The notes below the pieces were generated by a model. That model was not told where the DNA came from. It saw nothing but the letters and a program-made list of their open reading frames with translations, and ran no database searches. From NCBI RefSeq assembly GCF_007994075.1, contig NZ_VIWU01000001.1, positions 62,001-126,000 on the forward strand: 64,000 bases of DNA, in the 5' to 3' direction. Below, piece after piece: positions 17,530 through 26,156 of this stretch; within the stretch, counting starts at the first letter, position 1; every line of letters starts with the position of its first letter. The translations under genes and the position numbers were made by a program. This DNA comes from Pseudonocardia hierapolitana. Its GTDB lineage: Bacteria > Actinomycetota > Actinomycetes > Mycobacteriales > Pseudonocardiaceae.

Positions 17530-18364
17530 ACAGCGGCTCGTACCCCAGCACGCGGCGCGCCTTGTCGATCGACAGCATCGTCTCGTGCTCGCCGAGCTCC
17601 TTCGTGACCGGCACGCCCGGGTAGACCTCGGCGGCGAGGTCGGCGCTGGCCCGCGACATCACGGAGTCGGCGTTGGCGATCACGAACACGTCGACGCCCG
17701 TGGCCTCGTGCTCCAGCGCGCGGCGCACGGCCTGGGCGCCGTCGCGGCCGTCGATGTACGCCCACAGGTTCCACCGCCGCGCCGAAGGGTCGGCGTCGAA
17801 GCCGGGGAACCGCGCGTAGTCCTCGGGGTCCATCACGTTCGAGAACCGCAGCCCGATCATCTTCATGTCGGGCACCCACCGGCAGAAGTGCCGCGCCATC
17901 TCCTCCTCGAGGCTCTTGACCAGCGAGTACGTGCTCTCCGGCCGCACCGGGTACTCCTCGTCGACCGGGATGTAGGGCGGCGGCACGTCGAACGGCAGGC
18001 CCAGCACCGTCTCGCTGGACGCCCACACCACGTTGCGGATGCCCGCGATGCGGGCGGCGGCGAACACGTTGTAGGTCGCGGTGATGTTGTTCGAGAACGT
18101 CGCGGCGTTCGTGGTGAGTCCGGGTGCGGGGATCGCGGCGAGGTGCACGACCGCGTCGACGCCGTCGTGGCGGTTGTCGACGGCGGTGAGGGCCTCGAGG
18201 ACCTGGCCGTGGTCGGTCAGGTCGACGCGCACCGACACCGCCGCCGCCGTGTCCGGGTCCGGCACGCGGTCGAGCGCCACGACCCGGTAGCCGTGCTCCT
18301 GGAGGTGGCGCACCACGTGGCGGCCGAGCTTTCCGCTGCTGCCGGTGACGGCGACGGTGGTCAT
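17513..18364 (-). CDS. NAD-dependent epimerase/dehydratase-family protein
   Basis: 283 residues, extended SDR. TGSSGKLGRHVV near the N-terminus binds the dinucleotide, VVHLAAIPAP is the core strand, and STYSLVKSLEEEMA supplies the YxxxK catalytic pair near residue 144. The family includes uronate dehydrogenases and sugar epimerases; the exact substrate cannot be read. GGGAGG lies 4 bases before the ATG. It is divergent from the MarR gene at 18427 across a 62-base gap holding an inverted repeat, so it may belong to that regulator's targets. Confidence 0.8.
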   Translation of the reverse strand: MTTVAVTGSSGKLGRHVVRHLQEHGYRVVALDRVPDPDTAAAVSVRVDLTDHGQVLEALTAVDNRHDGVDAVVHLAAIPAPGLTTNAATFSNNITATYNVFAAARIAGIRNVVWASSETVLGLPFDVPPPYIPVDEEYPVRPESTYSLVKSLEEEMARHFCRWVPDMKMIGLRFSNVMDPEDYARFPGFDADPSARRWNLWAYIDGRDGAQAVRRALEHEATGVDVFVIANADSVMSRASADLAAEVYPGVPVTKELGEHETMLSIDKARRVLGYEPLFSWRG

Positions 18365-18409
18365 GGTGCCTCCCTATCACATGATCGCACTACATCTGCA
18401 CCAGATTTA

Positions 18410-18422
18410 CTCTGCCTCAGAG
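18410..18422. promoter_or_regulatory. Candidate MarR operator
   Basis: CTCTG-CCT-CAGAG is a perfect inverted repeat 4 bases before the MarR start and within the divergent 62-base gap. Position suits autorepression; no experimental support. Confidence 0.35.
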
Positions 18423-18426
18423 GTAT

Positions 18427-18921
18427 ATGGTGGAGCGCATGGTCCCCTCCCCCACGGCACCGACCGCGGACGCGGTGTCCGAGTCGCTGATGCCGGCCGT
18501 CGGCGCGGTGCGCCGGCTGCTGCGCCGCCTGGCCGGGCCGTTCGTCACGACCGCGCCGCTCGAGGTGTCGACGTCGCAGCGCGAAGTGCTCCTCGTGGTC
18601 GGCAAGCGCGAGGGGAGATCGGTGGCCGAGATCGCCGACGAGCTGGGTCTGGCGCCCAACAGCGTGTCGACGATCGTCACGCAGCTCGTCGGGGCCGGCC
18701 TGCTGGTGCGCGAGACCGACCCGCAGGACCGGCGGGTCGGGCGGCTGACCCTGACCCCGGCGGCTCAGGTGGCCCTGGACGCCGCCCGCGCCCGGAGGCG
18801 CGGCGTGCTGCACGAGGCGCTCGACCGGCTCTCCCCGCGGCAGCTCACCGACCTCGCGGCCGGGATCGACGCGCTGGAGGCCCTGGCCGAGGAACTGCGG
18901 ACCCTGGAGCGTGAACGGTGA
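18427..18921 (+). CDS. MarR-family transcriptional regulator
   Basis: 164 residues. The winged helix-turn-helix spans about 50-115: STSQREVLLVVGKREGRSVA, then DELGLAPNSVSTIVTQLVGA and the basic wing DPQDRRVGRLTLT. An alternative ATG 12 bases downstream (18439) is possible. Its stop overlaps the ABC ATPase start (GTGA), so the regulator and exporter form one operon. It probably represses this operon and perhaps the divergent dehydrogenase. Confidence 0.85.
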   Translation: MVERMVPSPTAPTADAVSESLMPAVGAVRRLLRRLAGPFVTTAPLEVSTSQREVLLVVGKREGRSVAEIADELGLAPNSVSTIVTQLVGAGLLVRETDPQDRRVGRLTLTPAAQVALDAARARRRGVLHEALDRLSPRQLTDLAAGIDALEALAEELRTLERER

Positions 18922-19727
18922 CCGCGCAGGCGGTGGAGTGCACCGGGCTGGTGCACCGGTTCGGCGACACGCTGGCCGTCGACCACCTCGACCTGAGCAT
19001 CGCGGCCGGGGAGGTGTTCGGGCTGCTCGGTCCCAACGGGGCCGGCAAGACCACCACGATCCGCGTGCTGAACACGCTGCTGCCGGTGCAGGAGGGCAGC
19101 GTGCGGGTGTTCGGGTTCGACGTCCGGCGCCGGGCGTTCGACGTCCGCCGGCACCTGGGCTACGTGCCGCAGCAGCTCTCGATCGAGGCCGCGCTCACCG
19201 GGCGGCAGAACGTCACGTGGTTCGCGCGGCTGTTCGACGTCCCGCGCGCCGAGCGGGCCGCCCGGGTGGAGGAGGCCCTGGACGCCATGGACCTCCTCTC
19301 CGTGGCCGACCGGCGGGCCGGCACGTACTCGGGCGGCATGATCCGCCGGCTCGAGCTGGCGCAGGCGCTGGTCAACCGGCCCGCGCTGCTCGTGCTCGAC
19401 GAGCCGACGGTCGGCCTCGACCCGATCGCGCGGGCGGGCGTGTGGGAGCGGGTGCGCCAGATGAAGGCCGACTACGGCATGACGGTGCTCCTCACGACGC
19501 ACTACATGGAGGAGGCCGACGAGCTGTGCGACACCGTGGCGCTCATGCACCACGGTCGGCTGCAGGCCGTCGGCTCCCCCGCCGAGCTCGGCGCGGGGAT
19601 CGGCCCGGACGCCACGCTCGAGGACGTCTTCCGGCGGTACGCCGGCGCCGGCCTCGCCGATGACCACGCAGCGGAGAGGGTGAGAGATGTCCGTCGTAGC
19701 CGCACGACCGCCCGCAAGCTGGGCTGA
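18918..19727 (+). CDS. ABC transporter ATP-binding protein (DrrA-like)
   Basis: 269 residues. Walker A is GPNGAGKTTT near residue 39, the Q-loop YVPQQ, the signature TYSGGMIRR near 136, Walker B LLVLDEPT and the switch H in LLTTHYMEEADEL. The family exports drugs such as daunorubicin. It starts on a GTG overlapping the MarR stop by 4 bases and overlaps the permease by 41 bases. Confidence 0.88.
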   Translation: MTAQAVECTGLVHRFGDTLAVDHLDLSIAAGEVFGLLGPNGAGKTTTIRVLNTLLPVQEGSVRVFGFDVRRRAFDVRRHLGYVPQQLSIEAALTGRQNVTWFARLFDVPRAERAARVEEALDAMDLLSVADRRAGTYSGGMIRRLELAQALVNRPALLVLDEPTVGLDPIARAGVWERVRQMKADYGMTVLLTTHYMEEADELCDTVALMHHGRLQAVGSPAELGAGIGPDATLEDVFRRYAGAGLADDHAAERVRDVRRSRTTARKLG

Positions 19728-20493
19728 GCCGATCCGCCTGCTCGCCTCGCGCACCGCCGCGCTCGGACTCGTCGAGCTGCAGAAGCTGCGCAGCGACAAC
19801 ACCGAGCTCCTCACGCGCATGGTGCAGCCCGTGCTGTGGTTGCTGATCTTCGGGCAGATCTTCAGCCGGATCCGGGCGATCCCGACCGGCGACCTGTCCT
19901 ACCTGGAGTACCTGACGCCCGGGATCCTCGCGCAGTCGGCGCTGTTCGTCGCGATCTTCTTCGGGATCCAGATCATCTGGGAGCGCGACGCCGGCATCCT
20001 CACCAAGGTCATGGTCACCCCCACGCCGCGAGCCGCGATCGTGATGGCCAAGGCGTTCGCGGCAGGGCTGCGCGGGCTCGCCCCGGTGGTCGTGCTCGTG
20101 CCGGTGGCGTTGCTGCTCGGCGTCGGCATCACCCTCAACCCGCTGAAGCTGATCGCCGCCGCAGCCGCCCTCATGCTCAGCGCGGGTTTCTTCTCGTGCC
20201 TGTCGATGGCGATCGCCGGGGTGGCGCAGACCCGCGACCGGCTGATGGGCATCGGCCAGCTCATGACGATGCCGCTGTTCTTCGCCTCGAACGCGCTGTA
20301 CCCGATCGACATCATGCCGGCGTGGCTGCAGGTGATCAGCCAGGTCAACCCGCTGACCTACCTGGTGAACGCCCTGCGCGGGCTGCTCGTCGGCGCCCCG
20401 GCGAACCTGTGGGCCGACTTCGGGGTGCTCGTCGGCGCCGCCGTCCTCGGGATCGTCGGGGCCGCGTCACTGCTGGGCAGGCTGGTGCGTTAG
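19687..20493 (+). CDS. ABC-2 type permease (DrrB-like)
   Basis: 268 residues with about six membrane helices, and the ABC-2 C-terminal pattern SQVNPLTYLVNALRG. It should form the membrane half of the exporter with the ATPase at 18918-19727. The ATG at 19687 is inside the end of the ATPase gene. Confidence 0.87.
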   Translation: MSVVAARPPASWAEPIRLLASRTAALGLVELQKLRSDNTELLTRMVQPVLWLLIFGQIFSRIRAIPTGDLSYLEYLTPGILAQSALFVAIFFGIQIIWERDAGILTKVMVTPTPRAAIVMAKAFAAGLRGLAPVVVLVPVALLLGVGITLNPLKLIAAAAALMLSAGFFSCLSMAIAGVAQTRDRLMGIGQLMTMPLFFASNALYPIDIMPAWLQVISQVNPLTYLVNALRGLLVGAPANLWADFGVLVGAAVLGIVGAASLLGRLVR

Positions 20494-20593
20494 CGGTCGT
20501 CGCCCCGAGCGTTTCCTCCCTCGCCCACGATCTGCAACGGTGACACGCCGGGCCGGTCCGCCGCCCCGACGTGACACGCGTTACTCTGAGGTC

Positions 20594-20644
20594 ATGCGTA
20601 TCGCCCTCGCCCTCGCCGCGGCAGTACCGCCGCGCGTCGGCTGA
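20594..20644 (+). CDS. Possible 16-residue leaderless leader peptide
   Basis: ATG-initiated frame MRIALALAAAVPPRVG. TACTCT at 20582-20587 ends 6 bases before the ATG, the spacing of leaderless actinomycete transcripts. Its stop codon lies inside the first arm of a 10-bp inverted repeat (20643-20693), the geometry of a leader peptide with an attenuator. The gene at 20729 would be the controlled one. No run of a regulatory codon is seen apart from alternating Ala/Leu. Confidence 0.35.
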   Translation: MRIALALAAAVPPRVG

Positions 20645-20693
20645 GCCAGGCCGCCGGCGCGCCCCGCTCCCCCACCTCACCGAGGCCTGGCTC
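20643..20693 (+). promoter_or_regulatory. 10-bp inverted repeat, possible attenuator
   Basis: GAGCCAGGCC (20643-20652) pairs perfectly with GGCCTGGCTC (20684-20693), 36 bases before the ACT-like gene. The loop is 31 bases. Confidence 0.4.
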
Positions 20694-20728
20694 GGCGACC
20701 ACCATCCGTGGAACCCCGGAGCCGAACA

Positions 20729-21004
20729 ATGACTGTTCTCGACCACTCCCGCCGCAACTCCTGGGCCCCGCGCCTCCAGCGCCGCCACGAGATCGTGACC
20801 ACCGGTGGCATGCAGGGCGTCCTCGACATCGGCAGCACGCTGCGCGCATGTGGATTCCCGGTGCGCGAGTTCGCCGTCGAGGTCCGCGACGGCGTCCCCT
20901 ACAGCTCGGTCACCTGCACCGTGTCCCTCACGGCCGACGAGTGCGCAACCTTCGCCGACCGCCTCGGCGCCGTGCCGGCGGTCGTCTCCGTCGAGCCCTG
21001 CTGA
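20729..21004 (+). CDS. Small protein, possibly ACT-like
   Basis: 91 residues from ATG 20729. The second half (VREFAVEVRDGVPYSSVTCT, LGAVPAVVSVEPC) has the strand-helix-strand spacing of an ACT domain, small ligand-binding modules of amino-acid metabolism. The family match is weak. A longer frame starts at a GTG at 20708. It is preceded by a possible leader peptide and hairpin, and followed by the inverted 22-bp repeat arrays. Confidence 0.5.
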   Translation: MTVLDHSRRNSWAPRLQRRHEIVTTGGMQGVLDIGSTLRACGFPVREFAVEVRDGVPYSSVTCTVSLTADECATFADRLGAVPAVVSVEPC

Positions 21005-21022
21005 GCTCACCCGGCGCGATCG

Positions 21023-21273
21023 CCGGACTCGCCGTGCCAGTTCGCCGGACTCGCCGTGACGGTTGGCCGGACTCGCCGTGACGGTTGGCCGGACTCGCCG
21101 TGACGGTTTGCCGGACTCGCGGGTGAGCGCACCCCGGTCCCGCGAGTCCGACGTCTGAGCACGGCGAGTCCGACATCTGCGCACGGCGAGTCCGACGTCT
21201 GAGCACGGCGAGTCCGACGTCTGAGCACGGCGGGTCGGGCGGTTCGACACGGCGAGCCCGGCGTCCGGCGCCG
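21023..21273. repeat. Two opposed arrays of a 22-bp repeat
   Basis: Five units starting CCGGACTCGC at 21023, 21045, 21067, 21089 and 21111, exactly 22 bases apart, face six units starting GCG(A/G)G at 21142, 21164, 21186, 21208, 21230 and 21252, also 22 apart. The core of one array is the reverse complement of the other. At the junction CGGACTCGCGGG (21112-21123) and CCCGCGAGTCCG (21139-21150) form a perfect 12-bp inverted repeat. The last two right-hand units are degenerate. The arrays fill the gap between two convergent genes. Confidence 0.9.
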
Positions 21274-21274
21274 A

Positions 21275-21709
21275 TCAGTCCGGGGCGACGTTGGCCCGGA
21301 GCTGGTCGAGCACAGCGGCCACACGCTCCAGGTCGTCGTCCGACAGGTCGCCCCGCAGCCGCTCGTCGAACTCGACTGCGGCGGATCGCATGCGGAGGAA
21401 CGCCGCCTCGCCCTCGGGCGTCAGCTCCACCACGTGGATGCGCCGGTTCCGCGGGTCGCGCCGCCGCGTGACGAGCCCGGCGTCCTCCATCGCGTTGAGA
21501 TGGTGGGTGAGCGTGGCCCCCTGGATCCCGACGGCGGCGGCGAGCGCGCGCTGGTTCGCGTTCTCGCGTGTCTTGAGCGCGAGCAGGATCAGCCAGACGT
21601 GCTCCGACCCGCCGACGGCGGCGAGCGCCTCACCGAACGCGCGGCTGACCTCCTTCGCCGTGCTCGCCAGCCGGCGTCCGATCGGCATCCCCCGCGGCGG
21701 TCCAGGCAT
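21275..21709 (-). CDS. MarR-family transcriptional regulator
   Basis: 144 residues. Helix-turn-helix region NQRALAAAVGIQGATLTHHL and wing RRDPRNRRIHVVELT near residues 52-95. AGCCTA at 21716-21721 (TAGGCT on the minus strand) ends 6 bases before the ATG, so the transcript may be leaderless. A second Met at residue 8 is an alternative. It is divergent from the LLM oxidoreductase, and several short palindromes lie between them. Confidence 0.82.
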   Translation of the reverse strand: MPGPPRGMPIGRRLASTAKEVSRAFGEALAAVGGSEHVWLILLALKTRENANQRALAAAVGIQGATLTHHLNAMEDAGLVTRRRDPRNRRIHVVELTPEGEAAFLRMRSAAVEFDERLRGDLSDDDLERVAAVLDQLRANVAPD

Positions 21710-21715
21710 GGCGGC

Positions 21716-21775
21716 AGCCTAGCAAGATCGTTCGATATCTAATGCATTGACGACTAATCGTTAGATGCCTACTGT
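21716..21775. promoter_or_regulatory. Divergent promoters with palindromes
   Basis: TAGGCT on the minus strand (21721-21716) and TACTGT on the plus strand (21770-21775) each end 6 bases before an ATG. Between them lie ATCG-TT-CGAT (21727-21736), CTAA-TCG-TTAG (21754-21764) and the arms ATCTAA (21737-21742) and TTAGAT (21761-21766). This local AT-rich patch is the likely MarR binding region. Confidence 0.5.
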
Positions 21776-21781
21776 TCTTGC

Positions 21782-22633
21782 ATGCGGGTCAGCCTGAGCG
21801 TCACCCAGTTCCCGGCGAGTACGGAACACGCCCCGCTGGAGCGGATCGTGCGCGTCGCCGACGAGGGCGGCATCGACACGGTCTGGGTGGCCGACCACCT
21901 CGTCCAGTACGCACCCGGTACCGAACCCACCGACCCGCACCTCGAGGCCTACACCACGCTGGGCTGGCTCGCGGGCCGCAGCGAGCGGGTGCGGCTGGGG
22001 GCGATGGTCAGCCCGGTCGCCTTCCGGCCGGCCACTCTGCTGATCAAGGCGGTCAGCACGCTCGACGCCCTCTCCGGCGGTCGCGCATGGCTGGGCATCG
22101 GCGCCGGCTACCACGAGCAGGAGGCGGCACAGATGGGGATCCCGATGCCGCCGCCGGCCGAGCGGTTCGAGCGGCTGGAGGACACCCTGCAGCTGGCCCA
22201 CCGCATGTTCGCGGGCGACGACTCCCCGTTCGCGGGCAGGCGCGTCCGCGCCGAGCGGCCGCTGAACCACCCGATCCCGGCGCGCAGGCCGCGGATCCTC
22301 GTCGGCGGCGCAGGCGAGAAGAAGACGCTGCCGCTGGTGGCCCGCTACGCCGACGCGTGCAACCTCTTCGACATCCCGGACGGCGGCGTCACCCTGCGCC
22401 ACAAGCTGGAGGTCCTCGCGCGCGAGTGCGAGGCGATCGGCCGCCCACGTGAGGAGATCGAGACCACCGTCGGCACCGCGCTCTTCCCGGACGAGACGCC
22501 CGATGCCTTCGCCGAGCGTCGTGCGGGGCTGGGCGAGCTCGGCGCCGAGCACATCGGCGTCATCACGCGGACACCGTGGACGGACGCCGACCTGTCCCGG
22601 CTGGTGGAGGGTGCTCGCCTCCTCGCCGCATGA
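21782..22633 (+). CDS. LLM-class F420-dependent oxidoreductase
   Basis: 283 residues, luciferase-like TIM barrel: VSLSVTQFP at the front, TVWVADHLVQY near residue 35, RVRLGAMVSPVAFRPA, LGIGAGYHEQEAAQMGIP and PRILVGGAGEKKTLPLVARY. The family uses reduced F420 or FMN. The substrate is unknown. It is divergent from a MarR regulator, which suggests induction by a toxic compound. The next 252 bases (22634-22885) hold no supported gene. Confidence 0.85.
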   Translation: MRVSLSVTQFPASTEHAPLERIVRVADEGGIDTVWVADHLVQYAPGTEPTDPHLEAYTTLGWLAGRSERVRLGAMVSPVAFRPATLLIKAVSTLDALSGGRAWLGIGAGYHEQEAAQMGIPMPPPAERFERLEDTLQLAHRMFAGDDSPFAGRRVRAERPLNHPIPARRPRILVGGAGEKKTLPLVARYADACNLFDIPDGGVTLRHKLEVLARECEAIGRPREEIETTVGTALFPDETPDAFAERRAGLGELGAEHIGVITRTPWTDADLSRLVEGARLLAA

Positions 22634-22885
22634 GGCCGGCCGACACCCGCCGGCGGTCCAGCACGTCGTCGACCGCGGCCGCACCCGGGCCGGGCACCTC
22701 CTCGCGCAGGAGGCAGCTCGTCGTAGCCGGTGGGCCCGCCCGTGCTGCCAACGGTCCAGGTGGTTCTGCGTGACCGGCCGAGCCGGCAGAACACGTCGAT
22801 CCGCGACACCGACCGGCCCGCCGCCGGCTCGTCCTGCGCCGCGTGCACCACGCGTTGCCGGCGTGACGCGAACTCCCCTCCTCGA

Positions 22886-24238
22886 TCAGCCTGTGGTGGC
22901 CCCGTGGGCGGCGTCCAGCATCTCGGCCAGCTCGGCGACCTTCACCCGCTCCGCCCCGCGCAGCCCGCCGCGGCGCACCTCCTCGGCGTCGAGGCGCATC
23001 CACGCCGTCCAGTCCACCGCGCGCACCCCGTGCGCGGCGAGCGCAGCCCGGAAGGCCGCGGGATCCGGCTCGGCGGGGTCGGGCAGGCCGGGGAGATCCT
23101 CCAGCAGCGCGGCCACCGTCTCCACGGCATCGGCCTTGTTGGTGCCGATCACGCCCGTGGGACCGCGCTTGATCCAGCCCGTGACGTACGCGCCGGGCAC
23201 CGGCTCTCCGTCGCGCACGACGCGGCCGCCCACGTTGGGAACGGTTCCGGTGGCGGCGTCGAACGGCAGGCCCGGGATGGGTGCGGCGTCGTAGCCGATC
23301 GCCCGCACGATCATCCCGACGTCGAGGGTCTCCTGCTCGCCGGTGCCGACGACGCGCCCGTCGACGATCGCGTTGCGCTCGACCACCACGCCTGCGACGC
23401 GACCGTCGGCCCCGAGGATCCGCACCGGGGAGCGCAGGAACCGCAGGTGGATGCGGCGCGGCTTGCCTGCGGGCGTGGCGGCCGACCACTCGGCGAGCAT
23501 GTCGAGCATCTGCCGGTGCCGCCGGTCCTCCGGCTCCTCCACACCCGCTGCCAGCACGCCGTCGTCGTGCACGAGCACGTCGGCGTTCACGAGCTCGCCG
23601 ATCTGGCGCAGCTCCGCCGGCGTGAAGCGGATGTGCTGCGGACCGCGCCGGATCAGCACGTGGATGTCGCGGACTGCGCTTCCGCGCAGGGTGTCGAGCA
23701 CCGGGTCCGGGACGTCGGTCCCGGCCATCTCGTCGGCGGTCTTGGCCAGCACGCGCGCGACGTCCAGTGCGACGTTGCCGGCACCGACCACCGCGACGCC
23801 CGGGTGGTGCAGCGACGGCTGCAGCTTCGTGTGGTCGGGGTGGCCGCAGTACCAGCTCACGAACGCGCCCGAGCCCAGCGAACCGGCCAGCTCCTCGCCG
23901 GGGATGCCGAGGGCACGGTCCACGGAGCTGCCGGTGGCGTGCACGACGGCGTGGAAGTGCTGCCGGACGACGTCGAGCGGCACGCCACCGGCACCGACGT
24001 GGACACCACCCAGGAACTCGATCTCGGCCGGGTCGAACGGCTTCTGCAACACGCGGATGACCGACTTCATCTTCACGTGATCCGGTGCCACGCCGTACCG
24101 GACGAGGCCGTACGGCGCCGGCAGGCGGTCCAGCACGTCGATGCTGACCGGCATGTCGGCGGCCAGCAGCGCGGCGGCGGCGTACAGCCCGGACGGGCCT
24201 GCTCCGATCACTGCGACCCGGGCCTGTCGCTGCTGCAT
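22886..24238 (-). CDS. FprA-like ferredoxin/flavodoxin-NADP reductase
   Basis: 450 residues. FAD-binding VAVIGAGPSGLYAA at the N-terminus, NADP-binding VAVVGAGNVALDVARVLAK near residue 147, the arginines IRRGPQHIRFT that select NADPH, and the C-terminal VTGWIKRGPTGVIGTNK of adrenodoxin-reductase-type enzymes. It passes electrons from NADPH to ferredoxins, for example for P450s. AGGAG touches the ATG at 24247 directly but stands 9 bases before ATG 24238, so the latter is preferred. Confidence 0.87.
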   Translation of the reverse strand: MQQRQARVAVIGAGPSGLYAAAALLAADMPVSIDVLDRLPAPYGLVRYGVAPDHVKMKSVIRVLQKPFDPAEIEFLGGVHVGAGGVPLDVVRQHFHAVVHATGSSVDRALGIPGEELAGSLGSGAFVSWYCGHPDHTKLQPSLHHPGVAVVGAGNVALDVARVLAKTADEMAGTDVPDPVLDTLRGSAVRDIHVLIRRGPQHIRFTPAELRQIGELVNADVLVHDDGVLAAGVEEPEDRRHRQMLDMLAEWSAATPAGKPRRIHLRFLRSPVRILGADGRVAGVVVERNAIVDGRVVGTGEQETLDVGMIVRAIGYDAAPIPGLPFDAATGTVPNVGGRVVRDGEPVPGAYVTGWIKRGPTGVIGTNKADAVETVAALLEDLPGLPDPAEPDPAAFRAALAAHGVRAVDWTAWMRLDAEEVRRGGLRGAERVKVAELAEMLDAAHGATTG

Positions 24239-24269
24239 GTGGTTCATCTCCTGTGGTGGTGGAGGAGTG

Positions 24270-25082
24270 TCAGTCGGGAGGAGGACCGAGCGGCTCGAAC
24301 CGGGGCTCGCGCCGCTCGAGGAAGGAGGCCACCCCCTCTCGCAGGTCGGCCGACCCGATGAAGCGGTCGACGTGCCGGTAGGAGGTCTGCAGCGCCTCGT
24401 CGAAGGTGGAGTCCTGCGCGTCGAGGACCTGGCCCGCGATCACGGCCATCGCCCGTGGGCTGCAGTGCAGCGCGAGGTCGCGCGCGTAGGCCTGCGCGGC
24501 GCCGAGCACCTCGTCGCGCGGCACGACCCGGCTGACGAGCCCGCGCTCCCGCGCCTCGGCGGCGTCGAACGCGCGGGCCGAGAGCAGCAGGTCTAACGCG
24601 CGCTCCTGCCCGACGAGGCGGGTGAGCGTCCACGCGATGCCGTACTCGGCGACGAGCCCGCGGCGGGCGAACGCGGTGGAGAACCGGGCCGTGTCGGCCG
24701 CGAACCGGACGTGGCAGAACAGCGCCTGCACGAGCCCGACGCCCGCGCAGGCACCGTTGATCGCCGCGATGAGCGGCTTGGGGAACCGGCGCGGCACGTC
24801 GACCGGGTGGTGCGGGAGCCGCGCGTCGTCCCGGCCGAGGCGGCCCAGCCGCGAGATGTCGGCGCCGGGGCAGAACGTGCTGCCCGCCCCCGTGACGACC
24901 ACCGCACGCACCTGCTCGTCGGCGGCCGCGTCGGTGAGGCGCCCGTAGTAGGCCTCGTACATGTCGTCGGCCCAGGCGTTGCGCCGCTCCGGGCGGTTGA
25001 AGGTGAGGGTGAGGACGCCGTCGCCGTCGCGGTGGGCGAGCACGGCGTCCTGCGCGGCGTCGGTGCCGACCTCCTCGCTCAC
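24270..25082 (-). CDS. Enoyl-CoA hydratase/isomerase-family protein
   Basis: 270 residues from a GTG, with AGGG about 9 bases upstream. Crotonase signatures: LTFNRPERRNAWADDM, oxyanion-hole segments STFCPGADISRL and NGACAGVGLVQALFC, and AEYGIAWTLTRLVG. It acts on an acyl-CoA double bond or a related reaction; the substrate is not determined. It lies 31 bases upstream of the FprA-like gene and may be co-transcribed with it. Confidence 0.83.
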   Translation of the reverse strand: MSEEVGTDAAQDAVLAHRDGDGVLTLTFNRPERRNAWADDMYEAYYGRLTDAAADEQVRAVVVTGAGSTFCPGADISRLGRLGRDDARLPHHPVDVPRRFPKPLIAAINGACAGVGLVQALFCHVRFAADTARFSTAFARRGLVAEYGIAWTLTRLVGQERALDLLLSARAFDAAEARERGLVSRVVPRDEVLGAAQAYARDLALHCSPRAMAVIAGQVLDAQDSTFDEALQTSYRHVDRFIGSADLREGVASFLERREPRFEPLGPPPD

Positions 25083-25105
25083 AACTCGGACCCTAGTGCC
25101 GCAGG

Positions 25106-26071
25106 TCAGCTCCCCGCGAGCGCGGCGCGGGCCGCGAACGTGCGCCGGAAGTCGGCCGGCGCCACCCCGACGATCTTGCGGAAGTGGTGGCGCAGCAGCG
25201 CGGCGCTGCCGAACCCGCTGCGCTGGGCCACCTCGTCGATGCCCATGTCGGTGTCCTCCAGCAGCCGTTGGGCCCGCAGCACCCGCTGCAGGGTCAGCCA
25301 CTTGTGCGGCGTGGTGCCCGTCTCGGCGACGAACCGGCGGGCGAAGCTGCGGTCCGACATCCGGGCGCGGCGCGCGAGATCCGACACCGAGTGCTCGACG
25401 TCGAGGTTCTCCAGCACCCAGTCCAGCACCGGCGCCAACCCGTCGGAGCGGCAGACCGGCACCGGCATCTCGATGTACTGCCGCTGCCCGCCGTCCCGCT
25501 GCGGCGGCACGACCATCCGCCGGGCGATCACGTTGACCGCCGCGCTGCCGAGTTCGCGGCGCACCAGGTGCAGGCACGCGTCGATGCCTGCGGCCGTGCC
25601 CGCGCTGGTGATCAGGTTGCCGTCGTCGACGAACAGCACGTCCGGATCGATCTTGGCGCGCGGGTAGCGCTCGCCCAGCTCGTCGGCGTTGTCCCAGTGC
25701 GTGGTGCAGGGCCGGTCGTCGAGCAACCCGGCCGCCCCCAGCACGAACGCTCCGGAGCAGATGCTGAGCAACGTGCTGCCCGCGGCAGCGGCGGCGCGCA
25801 CCGCGTCGAGCACCGCGTCGGAGTACTCGCGCTGCCGGGTGGCCGAGACGACGACGAGGTCGGCGCCCTGCAGACCGTCGAGGCCGCGCGAGGGCACGAC
25901 GTCGGCACCGACGATGGTGGGCACCGGTCGACCCGCGACCTCACCGCACACCCGCAGCTCGAACGGCGGCACGCCGTCGTCGCTGCGGTCGATGCCGAAG
26001 ACCTCGCAGACCGTGCCGAACTCGAACGGCGACAGCGGCGGGATCACGAGCACGGCGACCGTGGAGAGCAT
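25106..26071 (-). CDS. GlxA-type transcriptional regulator (DJ-1/PfpI plus AraC)
   Basis: 321 residues. An N-terminal DJ-1/PfpI-like domain (1-190) contains LSICSGAFVLGAAGLL with the nucleophile-elbow cysteine and TSAGTAAGIDACLHLVR. The C-terminal AraC helix-turn-helix pair covers about 220-310 (SDLARRARMSDRSFARRF; IDEVAQRSGFGSAALLRHHF). Such regulators control amine and amino-acid catabolism. The hydratase lies 23 bases downstream. Confidence 0.87.
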   Translation of the reverse strand: MLSTVAVLVIPPLSPFEFGTVCEVFGIDRSDDGVPPFELRVCGEVAGRPVPTIVGADVVPSRGLDGLQGADLVVVSATRQREYSDAVLDAVRAAAAAGSTLLSICSGAFVLGAAGLLDDRPCTTHWDNADELGERYPRAKIDPDVLFVDDGNLITSAGTAAGIDACLHLVRRELGSAAVNVIARRMVVPPQRDGGQRQYIEMPVPVCRSDGLAPVLDWVLENLDVEHSVSDLARRARMSDRSFARRFVAETGTTPHKWLTLQRVLRAQRLLEDTDMGIDEVAQRSGFGSAALLRHHFRKIVGVAPADFRRTFAARAALAGS

Positions 26072-26156
26072 GGGCCGAGTGTAATGGCAGAATCTTTGCT
26101 GCGGTAGTCAGTTCTGCCACTGGTGGCGGGAAGTTGGTGCTCGGAGAATTACTGCC

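Noticed and set aside
21023..21273. The 22-bp repeats as a CRISPR array
   Set aside because: The units are contiguous with no variable spacers, they reverse direction in the middle, and no cas genes are near.
22634..22885. Possible gene between the LLM oxidoreductase and the FprA-like gene
   Set aside because: Frames on both strands are Arg-rich with no recognisable domain.
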